This document shows positions 35,258 through 42,938 of a DNA stretch of 64,000 nt, piece after piece (the stretch's first letter is position 1; every line of letters begins with the position of its first letter). The translations under genes and the position numbers were made by a program. This DNA comes from Pseudoalteromonas sp. P1-9 (GTDB lineage Bacteria; Pseudomonadota; Gammaproteobacteria; Enterobacterales; Alteromonadaceae). Below the pieces are notes generated by a model. The model ran no database searches. It was not told where the DNA came from and worked only from the letters and a program-made list of their open reading frames with translations. The stretch is from assembly GCF_001399975.1 (NCBI RefSeq), contig NZ_LKBD01000012.1, positions 1 through 64,000 of the forward strand, in the 5' to 3' direction.

Positions 35258-35606
35258 TTCACCAGCAGCTTTATTTCATATTTAAGCTTGTAATCTTTTT
35301 TTAATCCTTAATCTGCGAATTTCTCCCCTTTTGGGGCAGCTGTAATACGTTTGGAATTACACCTGACGTTTTAGCCATTACATATGCCTTCTCTATATAA
35401 GCTTGTTTGCAATTAATCCCGTTGTTGATGCATTCAATAGCGTTATCAATAGTGCGTTATTTACTTAGTTGCGGTCGTAATTTTTAATTGACTGTTATCT
35501 TAAAACAGTGCCTTGTGTTCTTTTTAATTTGATGTCTACTTAGCGCTAGCTTTAAAATAACGCGTTTAAATCTTCGTAAAATGCTAGCTAAATAAAATTT
35601 AATTAT
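35258..35606. other. AT-rich intergenic stretch, nothing recognised
   Basis: About 350 bases with no frame longer than 20 codons with an SD, no strong terminator and no RNA motif I can name. E. coli has pspF divergent from pspA in this position; no such gene is here. It may hold the transcript end of the small-gene pair. Confidence 0.6.
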
Positions 35607-35642
35607 TAGTTAAATTAACCAATGTTGTGGTTAATTTAACTA
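35607..35642. promoter_or_regulatory. Inverted repeat upstream of pspA, probable PspF-type activator site
   Basis: Perfect 15-base arms (core AGTTAAATTAACCA and TGGTTAATTTAACT) with a 6-base spacer. It lies about 65-100 bp upstream of the sigma-54 -24 element, the usual place for an enhancer-binding protein. The half-site TTAAATTAACCA also occurs at 34839, 85 bp before the other sigma-54 promoter. Confidence 0.7.
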
Positions 35643-35706
35643 CTTTAAAATTTCCTACAAACTTTGATTGTCTATAAGTATCTGTATTTGTTGGTTTTAT
35701 GTGTTT

Positions 35707-35722
35707 TGGCACAATGATTGGA
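35707..35722 (+). promoter_or_regulatory. Sigma-54 promoter of pspA
   Basis: TGGCAC-AATGA-TTGGA: exact -24 hexamer and TTG at -12 with correct spacing. About 50 bases upstream of the pspA start. psp operons are sigma-54 dependent in other gammaproteobacteria. Confidence 0.8.
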
Positions 35723-35773
35723 ATAACAGAATGCACAAGAGAAAAAATAGACGAATATCAACAGGAGAGAGTT

Positions 35774-36442
35774 ATGGGCATTTTTACTCGATTAACCGAC
35801 ATTATTCAAGCGAACGTATCAGCAGCCTTAGACCGTGCTGAAGATCCAGAAAAACTAGTGCGTTTAATGGTACAAGAAATGGAAGAAGCGCTAGTAGAGT
35901 TACGCACTACATCGGCAAGCTTGATAGCTGAAAAGAAAACACTGCAGCGCAAGTTAACCAAACAGCAATCATCAGCAGACTATTGGCATGCTCAAGCTGA
36001 AAAAGCATTGCAAAAAGAGCGTGAAGATCTTGCGAAAGCAGCACTTGCTGAAAAGCAAAAAGCAAATAAAGAAATCGATGCGATTCAACCAGAAATTGAT
36101 CGGATTGATGAAGTGCTAAGTAAAGTTGCACAAGATAGTAATTCATTGCATCAAAAACTAACGCAAGCAAAGGGTAAACTAAAAGAGTACCAAATTCGTT
36201 CGCAGTCAGCAGAAGTTAGAGTGAAAGCTAAATCACAGCTTCATAGTGAGCAAATTGACCGGGCGCTAGAGCGTTTTAACGAAATCGAATACAAAGTGGA
36301 CCGCATTGAAGCACAAATTGAGTCTTACGAAGTAACTCAGAGTTCGAGCCTTAAAACGCAGTTTGACGAGTTAGAAAAAGACGACGCACTAGATGAAGAG
36401 CTAGCGGCATTGAAAGCACAAGTTGCTAAAAAAGCAGCGTAG
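35774..36442 (+). CDS. pspA: Phage shock protein A
   Basis: 222 aa, the same length as E. coli PspA. Peripheral inner-membrane protein of the PspA/IM30/ESCRT-III family that protects the membrane and, in E. coli, inhibits PspF. N-terminal amphipathic helix MGIFTRLTDIIQANVSAALDRAEDPEKLVR, then a long coiled coil. The frame is open from 35699, but ATG 35774 has SD CAGGAGAG. Operon with the PspC-domain gene. Confidence 0.97.
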   Translation: MGIFTRLTDIIQANVSAALDRAEDPEKLVRLMVQEMEEALVELRTTSASLIAEKKTLQRKLTKQQSSADYWHAQAEKALQKEREDLAKAALAEKQKANKEIDAIQPEIDRIDEVLSKVAQDSNSLHQKLTQAKGKLKEYQIRSQSAEVRVKAKSQLHSEQIDRALERFNEIEYKVDRIEAQIESYEVTQSSSLKTQFDELEKDDALDEELAALKAQVAKKAA

Positions 36443-36450
36443 GAGGGGTT

Positions 36451-36657
36451 ATGAAATCTCATATACATAACGGCAGTTTCTATAAAGACAGACTAAACAA
36501 AAAAGTGTCGGGTTTGTGCGCAGGTCTTGCTCTTGGTAATAGTTTACCAATCTGGAGCGTAAGATTAGCCGCAGTGGCAGCGTTGCTGACATTTCCTGTT
36601 GCAACTTTGCTCGCTTATTTTGTTGCAGCAACAGTACTGCCAGCACGCTATTATTAA
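36451..36657 (+). CDS. Short PspC-domain protein
   Basis: 68-aa protein with the PspC N-terminal pattern RLNKKVSGLCAGLALGNSLPIWSVRLAAVAALL and a second hydrophobic segment (LTFPVATLLAYFVAATVLP), so a small inner-membrane protein. E. coli PspC is about 119 aa; the C-terminal periplasmic half is missing here, and there is no pspB. SD GGAGGGG, 8 bases after pspA. Confidence 0.87.
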   Translation: MKSHIHNGSFYKDRLNKKVSGLCAGLALGNSLPIWSVRLAAVAALLTFPVATLLAYFVAATVLPARYY

Positions 36658-36666
36658 TTTTTTACT

Positions 36667-36695
36667 TAGGGGAGCTGGACCTAACCGCTCCCCTA
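36667..36695 (+). terminator. Hairpin after the psp operon
   Basis: TAGGGGAGC/GCTCCCCTA 9-bp stem with 11-base loop; T tail weak, so termination is only likely. Confidence 0.55.
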
Positions 36696-36777
36696 AAATT
36701 TACAATAATTAATAATTTTCAGGTACTTTTTGCATCTTCCTCTGTAGTATACTGAATCAAAGCATGGAGGGATTTTG

Positions 36778-37239
36778 ATGTTTAAGCGCTATCTATTAAT
36801 TATTATTTCAGTTTTTTCTTTTTCACTTGCAGCCAATCAAATTACAGTATCTGACTTTACTGTTCGCGAGTTTATTCCCGGAGCGCCATCAAGCGTTGGG
36901 TATTTTCAGCTTGCTAATCACACGAACCAAGAACAAGTGCTTACTTCAGTTAGCATTGAAAAATTAGGGCGTGTTGAGATCCATAATCATGTGCAGAAAA
37001 ATGGCATGATGAGTATGGTTAAACTAGAAAAATTGGCCATCGATGCACATTCAACAGCGATGTTTCAATCAGGTGGTTTGCACCTTATGCTGTTTTCACC
37101 TAAATCTAAATTAATTAAAGGTGAATCGCTAAGTGCTACATTTAATTTTGCATCTGGTTTAACGGTAAACGGTAAAGCGACGGTTGTTGGCATTAATGAA
37201 AGCGTTGAGAATGCGCATCAGCATCACCACCATCACTAG
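36778..37239 (+). CDS. PCu(A)C-family periplasmic copper chaperone
   Basis: 153 aa with a signal peptide. The Cu(I) site pattern is present: HNH followed by MMSM (IHNHVQKNGMMSMV) and the later GLHLML pair. Such proteins deliver copper to cytochrome oxidase. The C-terminus is an unusual natural His cluster, HQ followed by five His, likely adding a metal site. ATG 36778 has GGAGG upstream; the TTG three bases before is less likely. Followed 8 bases later by the DUF2333 gene. Confidence 0.93.
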   Translation: MFKRYLLIIISVFSFSLAANQITVSDFTVREFIPGAPSSVGYFQLANHTNQEQVLTSVSIEKLGRVEIHNHVQKNGMMSMVKLEKLAIDAHSTAMFQSGGLHLMLFSPKSKLIKGESLSATFNFASGLTVNGKATVVGINESVENAHQHHHHH

Positions 37240-37247
37240 GAGGGGAT

Positions 37248-38231
37248 ATGCAACATAAAGGTAAAATTGCAGCTGCGGTTGCATTTATTTTCTTATTTTT
37301 TTATCTAATCGCGGTTTATTGGAGTATTGAACCCGATATATTTAACGTTCAAGAGCGTGCTGAAAATGCGGCTAAACAAGAACAGCAGCAAGTGGTTACT
37401 GGTTATGTTACTACAACTGCAGTAATTGAAGTGGCCAGCACATTGTTAAATAAGCCAGGTGGCTATTTAACTAACGATGTAATGCCACCGTCAGTAATGA
37501 TGGATAACATGCCGTCATGGGAATTTGGCGTGTTGGAAATGACCCGTGATATCACGTTGGCAATGCGTAAAGATTTTAGTCGCTCTCAGTCTCAATCAAC
37601 GGAACACCCTGAGCTTAAAGCTGCGCAGCCGCAGTTTAATATCAATTCAACCGCATGGATTTTACCAAGTGCGGAAGATGAGTATCAAAAGGGCATAGAT
37701 GCATTAATTCGTTACCGTAAAGATATCGCCAATCCGGTAGATTCTAGCGCGCAATTTTATGCACGAGCTGACAATTTACGTGCATACCTGAAAGAGGTTG
37801 AAAAGCGTTTAGGTAGTTTAAGCATGCGTCTAAGCAGCAGCGTAGGGCAAGATAAAATTAACACTGATCTTGCCGGTGATACAGCTGCGCGTCGCGCAAG
37901 TTATGCGCCTTCACACCAATTGGTTAAAACGCCTTGGTTAGAAATCGATAATGTATTATATGAAGCGCGCGGTGCGAGTTGGGCGCTGTTACATTTTTTT
38001 GCGGCCATTGAAACCGACTTTGCCGATGTGTTAGAAAAGAAAAATGCACGTGTTAGCGTTAAGCAAATTATGCGCGAATTGGAAGCAACACAAGAAACTG
38101 TTTGGAGCCCAATGGTGTTAAACGGCAGTGGCTTTGGCTTTGTCGCAAATCACTCATTGGTAATGGCAAATTATTTATCGCGCGCGAATGCGGCGATTAT
38201 TGAATTATCAGAATTACTCTCTCAGGGATAA
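37248..38231 (+). CDS. DUF2333 family inner-membrane protein
   Basis: 327 aa, one TM near residues 7-26 (AAAVAFIFLFFYLIAVYWSI), the remainder probably periplasmic. Matches DUF2333 by the GYLTNDVMPPSVMMDNMPSWEFG segment and QPQFNINSTAWILPSAEDEY. Function unknown; the family is restricted to proteobacteria. SD AGGAGGG. The barrel-protein gene follows after 4 bases. Confidence 0.93.
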   Translation: MQHKGKIAAAVAFIFLFFYLIAVYWSIEPDIFNVQERAENAAKQEQQQVVTGYVTTTAVIEVASTLLNKPGGYLTNDVMPPSVMMDNMPSWEFGVLEMTRDITLAMRKDFSRSQSQSTEHPELKAAQPQFNINSTAWILPSAEDEYQKGIDALIRYRKDIANPVDSSAQFYARADNLRAYLKEVEKRLGSLSMRLSSSVGQDKINTDLAGDTAARRASYAPSHQLVKTPWLEIDNVLYEARGASWALLHFFAAIETDFADVLEKKNARVSVKQIMRELEATQETVWSPMVLNGSGFGFVANHSLVMANYLSRANAAIIELSELLSQG

Positions 38232-38235
38232 CTTA

Positions 38236-39000
38236 ATGAAAAAAATGATGTTTGGTGCAGCACTAATTGCTGCCGCAATGGTACCACAGGCGAAAGCAGA
38301 CACTTTGTTAGGCCTGTATGTTGGTGGTGATTATTGGGCTGCACAAACCGATGGTGCGTTAGGTACGTCGAGCGATATGCAAAGCTTCAATTTTGAAGAT
38401 AAAGAATACGGGAGTTATTATGCAGCGCTTGAGCACCCAATCCCGCTAGTACCAAATGTAAAATTAAAATATACCCAATTAGAATTAGCAGCCGATGCAA
38501 ATTTAAATACCTCGTTTGGCTTTGGTGATAAAGTATTTAAAGTTAACTCAACAGTTACAGGCGATAGTGATTTAAGCCATGTTGATTACGTACTTTACTA
38601 CGAAATTTTCGACAACGACTTGGTGTCGATTGATTTAGGTTTATCTGCTAAACAGTTTGATGGCTATGTAGCGGTTAAAGGCGACCAGCAAGGTTCAAAC
38701 TTTGGTGAAGAGTCGGTTGATTTTAACGGTTTTATTCCTATGGCTTATGGTGCTGTGCAGTTTGGTTTACCGTTTACGGGATTAAGCGCATTTGCTGAAG
38801 GCCAGCTGTTAGCAATTGGTGATAGCAAAATTCAAGATTATCAAGTAGGTGTTGCGTGGGAGTTTATCGATAATATGGCGGTGGATGTTGCTATTAAAGC
38901 AGGTTACCGTGCAATGTTACTTGAACTAGATGACGTTGATGATATTTACACAGATATCGACGTTGATGGGGTATTTGCGGGCTTGCAAATCCACTTCTAA
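38236..39000 (+). CDS. TIGR04219-family outer-membrane beta-barrel protein
   Basis: 254 aa with signal peptide ending PQAKA, then alternating beta strands and a C-terminal FAGLQIHF, the outer-membrane assembly signal. Family assigned from the LLGLYVGGDYW start and overall pattern typical of TIGR04219 in Vibrio and Shewanella. The frame opens 48 bases earlier within the DUF2333 gene; ATG 38236 has SD CAGGGA. Function unknown. Confidence 0.9.
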   Translation: MKKMMFGAALIAAAMVPQAKADTLLGLYVGGDYWAAQTDGALGTSSDMQSFNFEDKEYGSYYAALEHPIPLVPNVKLKYTQLELAADANLNTSFGFGDKVFKVNSTVTGDSDLSHVDYVLYYEIFDNDLVSIDLGLSAKQFDGYVAVKGDQQGSNFGEESVDFNGFIPMAYGAVQFGLPFTGLSAFAEGQLLAIGDSKIQDYQVGVAWEFIDNMAVDVAIKAGYRAMLLELDDVDDIYTDIDVDGVFAGLQIHF

Positions 39001-39066
39001 TAGAATACCCGTATCTGAATTTGGTGTACGCTAGTAAACAGCTAGGTTTACCAAGTCAATACTATA

Positions 39067-39095
39067 GTTTTGCCAGCATTAACTGTTGGCAAAAC
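39067..39095. terminator. Hairpin between convergent genes
   Basis: 12-bp stem GTTTTGCCAGCA/TGTTGGCAAAAC (one G-U), 5-base loop. It overlaps the 3' end of the minus-strand TIGR03899 gene. T tail absent, so weak. Confidence 0.4.
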
Positions 39096-39960
39096 TCACA
39101 TCAAAGCTCTTATCTAATGCTTTTTTCAGGCACTCTAAATATTGATTACTGAGTTTATTGCTGGTTAATCGCGCTAGCGAAAACCCTGTTTGGGTAAATT
39201 TATAGTAAGTTAAAATGCAGCCTTGACGCTTAGCTGTTAGGGTTAAGGTACCGTTGGCAAAGCTTAATGTTTGGCTTTCGCCACGTTCAAATGCTTTAGA
39301 TTCAATCTCTTGCTGATAAATTAACTCAACGTCGATAAGTGTTAAAATATCGGGATAGTTGAGTCCGGCGCTACTTAAGTTCACGTAGTTTTTTTTATGC
39401 GGATTTAAAAAGTTAAGCAAACTGGGTGCAAGGTAGCTTCCCGTAATTATTTGGTGAAACCCATCGCTTGCCGATTTACCCGCACACCCTGTTGCCAATT
39501 GTAATACGTCAGCTTCTTTTGGTGTAATGTGTTTAAGCGTGATCAAACTCTTATACGAAAATGATCCCGGATTAATCACTTCACCAGCAAGTACTTTCGC
39601 CCATAGCTTTTGAATATTGCTATTGCTGGTATCTTCGGCCAGTTCTAAAAAGCGCTCAATCCAATCAGGGTCCGGCTCACCTTGTGAGGTTACAGGCGGG
39701 CAGTAATGTTGCGCTAATCCAAGAATCGATTCAATATTTGTTTGTTTTCGAACGAGTGCAAGCTTACGGCGTTTTTGTGCGCGTTGCAGTGTGCTTTCGG
39801 TGCTATTGTAATTTGGTAGTGGATTAAGGGTCTTAGAAACACTGTCTTGCTCAAGGCGTTTTGATGCTTGCTCTGTGTTTACTTTATTGTGTTCTACACC
39901 CACTTTGCTTTTAATTATCTTTGCAAGGTGTTGTTGTGCCGTAATCGGTTTAATTGGCAT
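39079..39960 (-). CDS. TIGR03899 family (DUF2806-like) protein
   Basis: 293-aa soluble protein with a charged, probably disordered N-terminus and a core QTNIESILGLAQHYCP...DWIERFLELAEDTSN...LWAKVLAGEVINPGSFS typical of TIGR03899, a family without known function. The core recalls DUF2806 proteins with a winged-helix-like arrangement (SLITLKHITPKEADVLQLA). Overlaps the SRPBCC gene by 11 bases, so the two are co-translated. Confidence 0.88.
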   Translation of the reverse strand: MPIKPITAQQHLAKIIKSKVGVEHNKVNTEQASKRLEQDSVSKTLNPLPNYNSTESTLQRAQKRRKLALVRKQTNIESILGLAQHYCPPVTSQGEPDPDWIERFLELAEDTSNSNIQKLWAKVLAGEVINPGSFSYKSLITLKHITPKEADVLQLATGCAGKSASDGFHQIITGSYLAPSLLNFLNPHKKNYVNLSSAGLNYPDILTLIDVELIYQQEIESKAFERGESQTLSFANGTLTLTAKRQGCILTYYKFTQTGFSLARLTSNKLSNQYLECLKKALDKSFDVSFANS

Positions 39961-40483
39961 CTTGTTGTTCCATCTTTTGACTTTTGCAAAGCGAGTTTAA
40001 ATTTCGTAACCCTAAATCAATCGCGTCCTGCACTTTATATTTGTGGTATTGAGTTAATAAACTACCCACTAGCGGGGTATTAATGCCACCTTCAATTGCC
40101 CAAGTTATTTGTAATTTATTGGCAAATGGCTTGGCAACAAAGTGACCAATATTAGTATGGTGGTCAATAATACTGGTGTAAGAAATGCTGTTATTACTAA
40201 TTGCTGTTACCGTCATTTCACCAATGCGCTCGCCGCTTTGCCACTTTAAATAGGCGCCAATCTTATTGCTGTTAGCAAGCTCTAACTCTTGCCATGTTTT
40301 TTCGTACGTTGCCCACGGTGTCCACAAGTGCCAATTAGCTAAATCCAACACCCAGCTATGAAATTGCGGTTGCTGACAATGGCTCGTTATGGTTTTTTCA
40401 ATGGTATAGCGATTTGGCAATAAAGCGCTGGTTATTGCAATTACCAAAACTATGCTAAATAAGGTGCGAATTAAGTACCGCAT
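39950..40483 (-). CDS. SRPBCC (START-like) family protein
   Basis: 177 aa with an N-terminal TM or signal anchor (TLFSIVLVIAITSALLP) and a START-like ligand-binding fold: VEKTI-type first strand (YTIEKTITS), WVLDLANWHLWTPWA, and GERIGEMTVTAI. Exported domain binding a hydrophobic ligand is likely. Coupled with TIGR03899 by an 11-base overlap. Ligand unknown. Confidence 0.85.
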   Translation of the reverse strand: MRYLIRTLFSIVLVIAITSALLPNRYTIEKTITSHCQQPQFHSWVLDLANWHLWTPWATYEKTWQELELANSNKIGAYLKWQSGERIGEMTVTAISNNSISYTSIIDHHTNIGHFVAKPFANKLQITWAIEGGINTPLVGSLLTQYHKYKVQDAIDLGLRNLNSLCKSQKMEQQDAN

Positions 40484-40689
40484 TTGGCTCCGTATTTTCA
40501 GAAAACACTATAGTTATCATAGTATTTTTAAACATTCTAATTAATAGTCTATACTAGGTAAGTGGCTGATGCTAACGTTGCTTTAGTAATGAGAACAACT
40601 GGCTAGTGGATAGCAAGTTTAACCAATAAGAAAAAATATATAGTGACCAGAGAAAGAGTTCAAAGGTCTTGTGACGACGTAGAGGTTTC

Positions 40690-42876
40690 ATGACACAACC
40701 TGCCGAAGAACAGTTTTTATTCTTGAATGAAGGTGATAACGAAACCCCCGAGCAGTACTCTGGTTTTTGGGATGTTTTGATAGTAGATGACGAGCCAGAA
40801 GTGCACTCCGTTACACAGCTGGCACTGTCTGGTTTATCGTTTTGGAATAAACAACTCAGGTTTCATCACGCTTACAGTGGTGAAGAAGCTGTTAAAAAGC
40901 TAACTGAAATCCCCAATATTTCAGTGGTTTTGCTCGACGTGGTAATGGAAACCGACGACGCCGGATTAGTAACGGTTAAACGTATTCGCGAAGAGTTAAA
41001 TAATTCACAATTAAGAATTATATTACGTACAGGTCAACCGGGTTACGCACCGGAAGAAAATATCATTCGCGAATATGATATTAATGACTACAAAACAAAA
41101 ACCGAACTAACACGCGCTAAGTTAGTAACGTCATTAGTGTCAGCGCTCCGCTCCTATCAGCAGCTGTGTGAATTATCTGAACACAATACAGGTTTAGAGA
41201 GAGTGCTTGATGCCGCAAAGTCGATAAATGGTTTAGAAGATTTAAGTGCTTTTGCGTCACAAGTTATTGAGCAAATAGCTAAGTTATTGGATGGCACGGG
41301 TGACGGTGTGATAGTGAGTGCTGAGGGCGGTCGCTCAGCTGTGCTTGGTGGCAGTGCTGAATACAAAGGAGCTGTTTGGCAAGGTATAGAACAAATAGAT
41401 AACAGCCGAGCGCTCGGTGTATTGCAACAAACATTGGCACGTAAAACTCACCAAATTGACGAGCACGACAGCTGCTTTTTTGTCGAGGATGACAAATCGC
41501 AGTTTGCAATTTATCTTGAAACCAAAGAAATGGTGCATGAGCAGCAGATTAAACTTATTGAAATCTTTTTGCAGAATGTATCATCCGCATTTAAAAACGT
41601 CAGAATGCTCAGTGAGCTGCGCGACGCAGCTTATAAAGATAAGCTCACCAAACTACCAAATCGTAACGACTTTATAAATCAAATTGGCCGTTTTTACTCA
41701 GGTAGTAATAACGATTTCTCTCTTTACTTTATTGATATAGCTGACTTTTCATCAATTAATAATGGTTTAGGGCAAGATGTCGGCGATTTACTCTTACAAG
41801 CGGTAGCAACGCGAATTCAAGAAGATGTAATTGGCATTCGTTATTTTGCGCGCATTGGTGCGGATGTGTTTGCAGCATTAGTTGAGTCCGACAAAGTGAC
41901 ACCTGAGTCACTCAATCATATATTGTCTTTGCCTTTTCATGCCGGTGAACATTTATTACCGGTTAACTTTCACTTAGGCGTCTGCGAGCAGCAGTACTTC
42001 TATAAAGATGGAAAAGAAACACTCAAGTCTTGTTATATCGCCCTTAATTTAGGTAAAAAACACTTAAGATTTAACTACGAATATTATCTGCCAGAAATGG
42101 AAGAGAAAATGGCGTGGCAGCTTGGGGTGTTAAAAGAACTGCGTCATGATTTTAGCGAACATAAATTGGCTGTGTGGTATCAACCGCAAATTTGTTTAGC
42201 AACACGTGAAGTAATTGGCTGCGAAGCATTATTAAGATGGCCAAACGAGCAGGGCAGTTTTATTTCTCCGGCGATTTTTGTGCCCTTAGCGGAGCAATCA
42301 GGGTTAATTTTACCAATTGGTCAATGGGTGTTAGAGCAAGCTTGTATAACGCAAAAGCAGCTATTAGAACTTGGTTTTGATATGCGTATTGCAGTGAATG
42401 TTTCGGTGCCGCAGTTTCGTGATCCTCAGTTTGTGAGCAAAGTAAAAAACACATTAGCAGATCACCAAATAAACCCTCAGAAAATTGAGTTAGAAGTAAC
42501 CGAAAGCATTGTGATGGATGAACCTGAAATTGTGATTGAAGCACTAACAGAGCTAAAAGAGCATGGTTTAGAAATTGCGATTGATGATTTTGGCACAGGC
42601 TTTTCATCATTGTCATACCTTAAAAAGCTGCCGCTTAACCGCATTAAAATAGACAGAGCTTTTGTAAAAGACATTCCTGAAGACAGTGGGGCTATTGCTG
42701 AGTTAATTGTATCATTGGGTAAAAAGCTTGGTTTAAACACCATTGCTGAAGGGATTGAGAATGAAGAACAGGCGAGTTGTTTGCGCCTAATGGGCTGTGA
42801 AGAGGCGCAGGGCTTTATGTTTGCAAAGCCAATGCCATATGAAGAACTCAAACAATTTTTGCTGGCTAAAAAATAA
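40690..42876 (+). CDS. REC-DUF3369-GGDEF-EAL response regulator
   Basis: 728-aa cytoplasmic c-di-GMP enzyme. Receiver about 25-150 with phosphoacceptor Asp83 (LLDVVMETDDAG), a DUF3369 linker domain to about 310, a GGDEF domain whose signature is RIGADVF rather than GGDEF and so is probably inactive, and an EAL domain with intact motifs CEALLRW, NVSVPQFR, ELEVTES, DDFGTGFSSL and AEGIE. Likely a phosphodiesterase controlled by phosphorylation. No kinase gene nearby. Confidence 0.94.
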   Translation: MTQPAEEQFLFLNEGDNETPEQYSGFWDVLIVDDEPEVHSVTQLALSGLSFWNKQLRFHHAYSGEEAVKKLTEIPNISVVLLDVVMETDDAGLVTVKRIREELNNSQLRIILRTGQPGYAPEENIIREYDINDYKTKTELTRAKLVTSLVSALRSYQQLCELSEHNTGLERVLDAAKSINGLEDLSAFASQVIEQIAKLLDGTGDGVIVSAEGGRSAVLGGSAEYKGAVWQGIEQIDNSRALGVLQQTLARKTHQIDEHDSCFFVEDDKSQFAIYLETKEMVHEQQIKLIEIFLQNVSSAFKNVRMLSELRDAAYKDKLTKLPNRNDFINQIGRFYSGSNNDFSLYFIDIADFSSINNGLGQDVGDLLLQAVATRIQEDVIGIRYFARIGADVFAALVESDKVTPESLNHILSLPFHAGEHLLPVNFHLGVCEQQYFYKDGKETLKSCYIALNLGKKHLRFNYEYYLPEMEEKMAWQLGVLKELRHDFSEHKLAVWYQPQICLATREVIGCEALLRWPNEQGSFISPAIFVPLAEQSGLILPIGQWVLEQACITQKQLLELGFDMRIAVNVSVPQFRDPQFVSKVKNTLADHQINPQKIELEVTESIVMDEPEIVIEALTELKEHGLEIAIDDFGTGFSSLSYLKKLPLNRIKIDRAFVKDIPEDSGAIAELIVSLGKKLGLNTIAEGIENEEQASCLRLMGCEEAQGFMFAKPMPYEELKQFLLAKK

Positions 42877-42938
42877 ACACTAGAGGCTAGCGGTAAACTC
42901 AGCTATAATTTGCGGCCATTTTATTCTAGGGGCATTTT

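Noticed and set aside
35258..35606. pspF hidden upstream of pspA
   Set aside because: No frame longer than about 20 codons with an SD on either strand, far too short for a 320-aa activator.
42260..42616. Antisense 118-codon frame in the EAL domain region
   Set aside because: Gln/Leu-rich shadow of the conserved EAL domain, no start signals.
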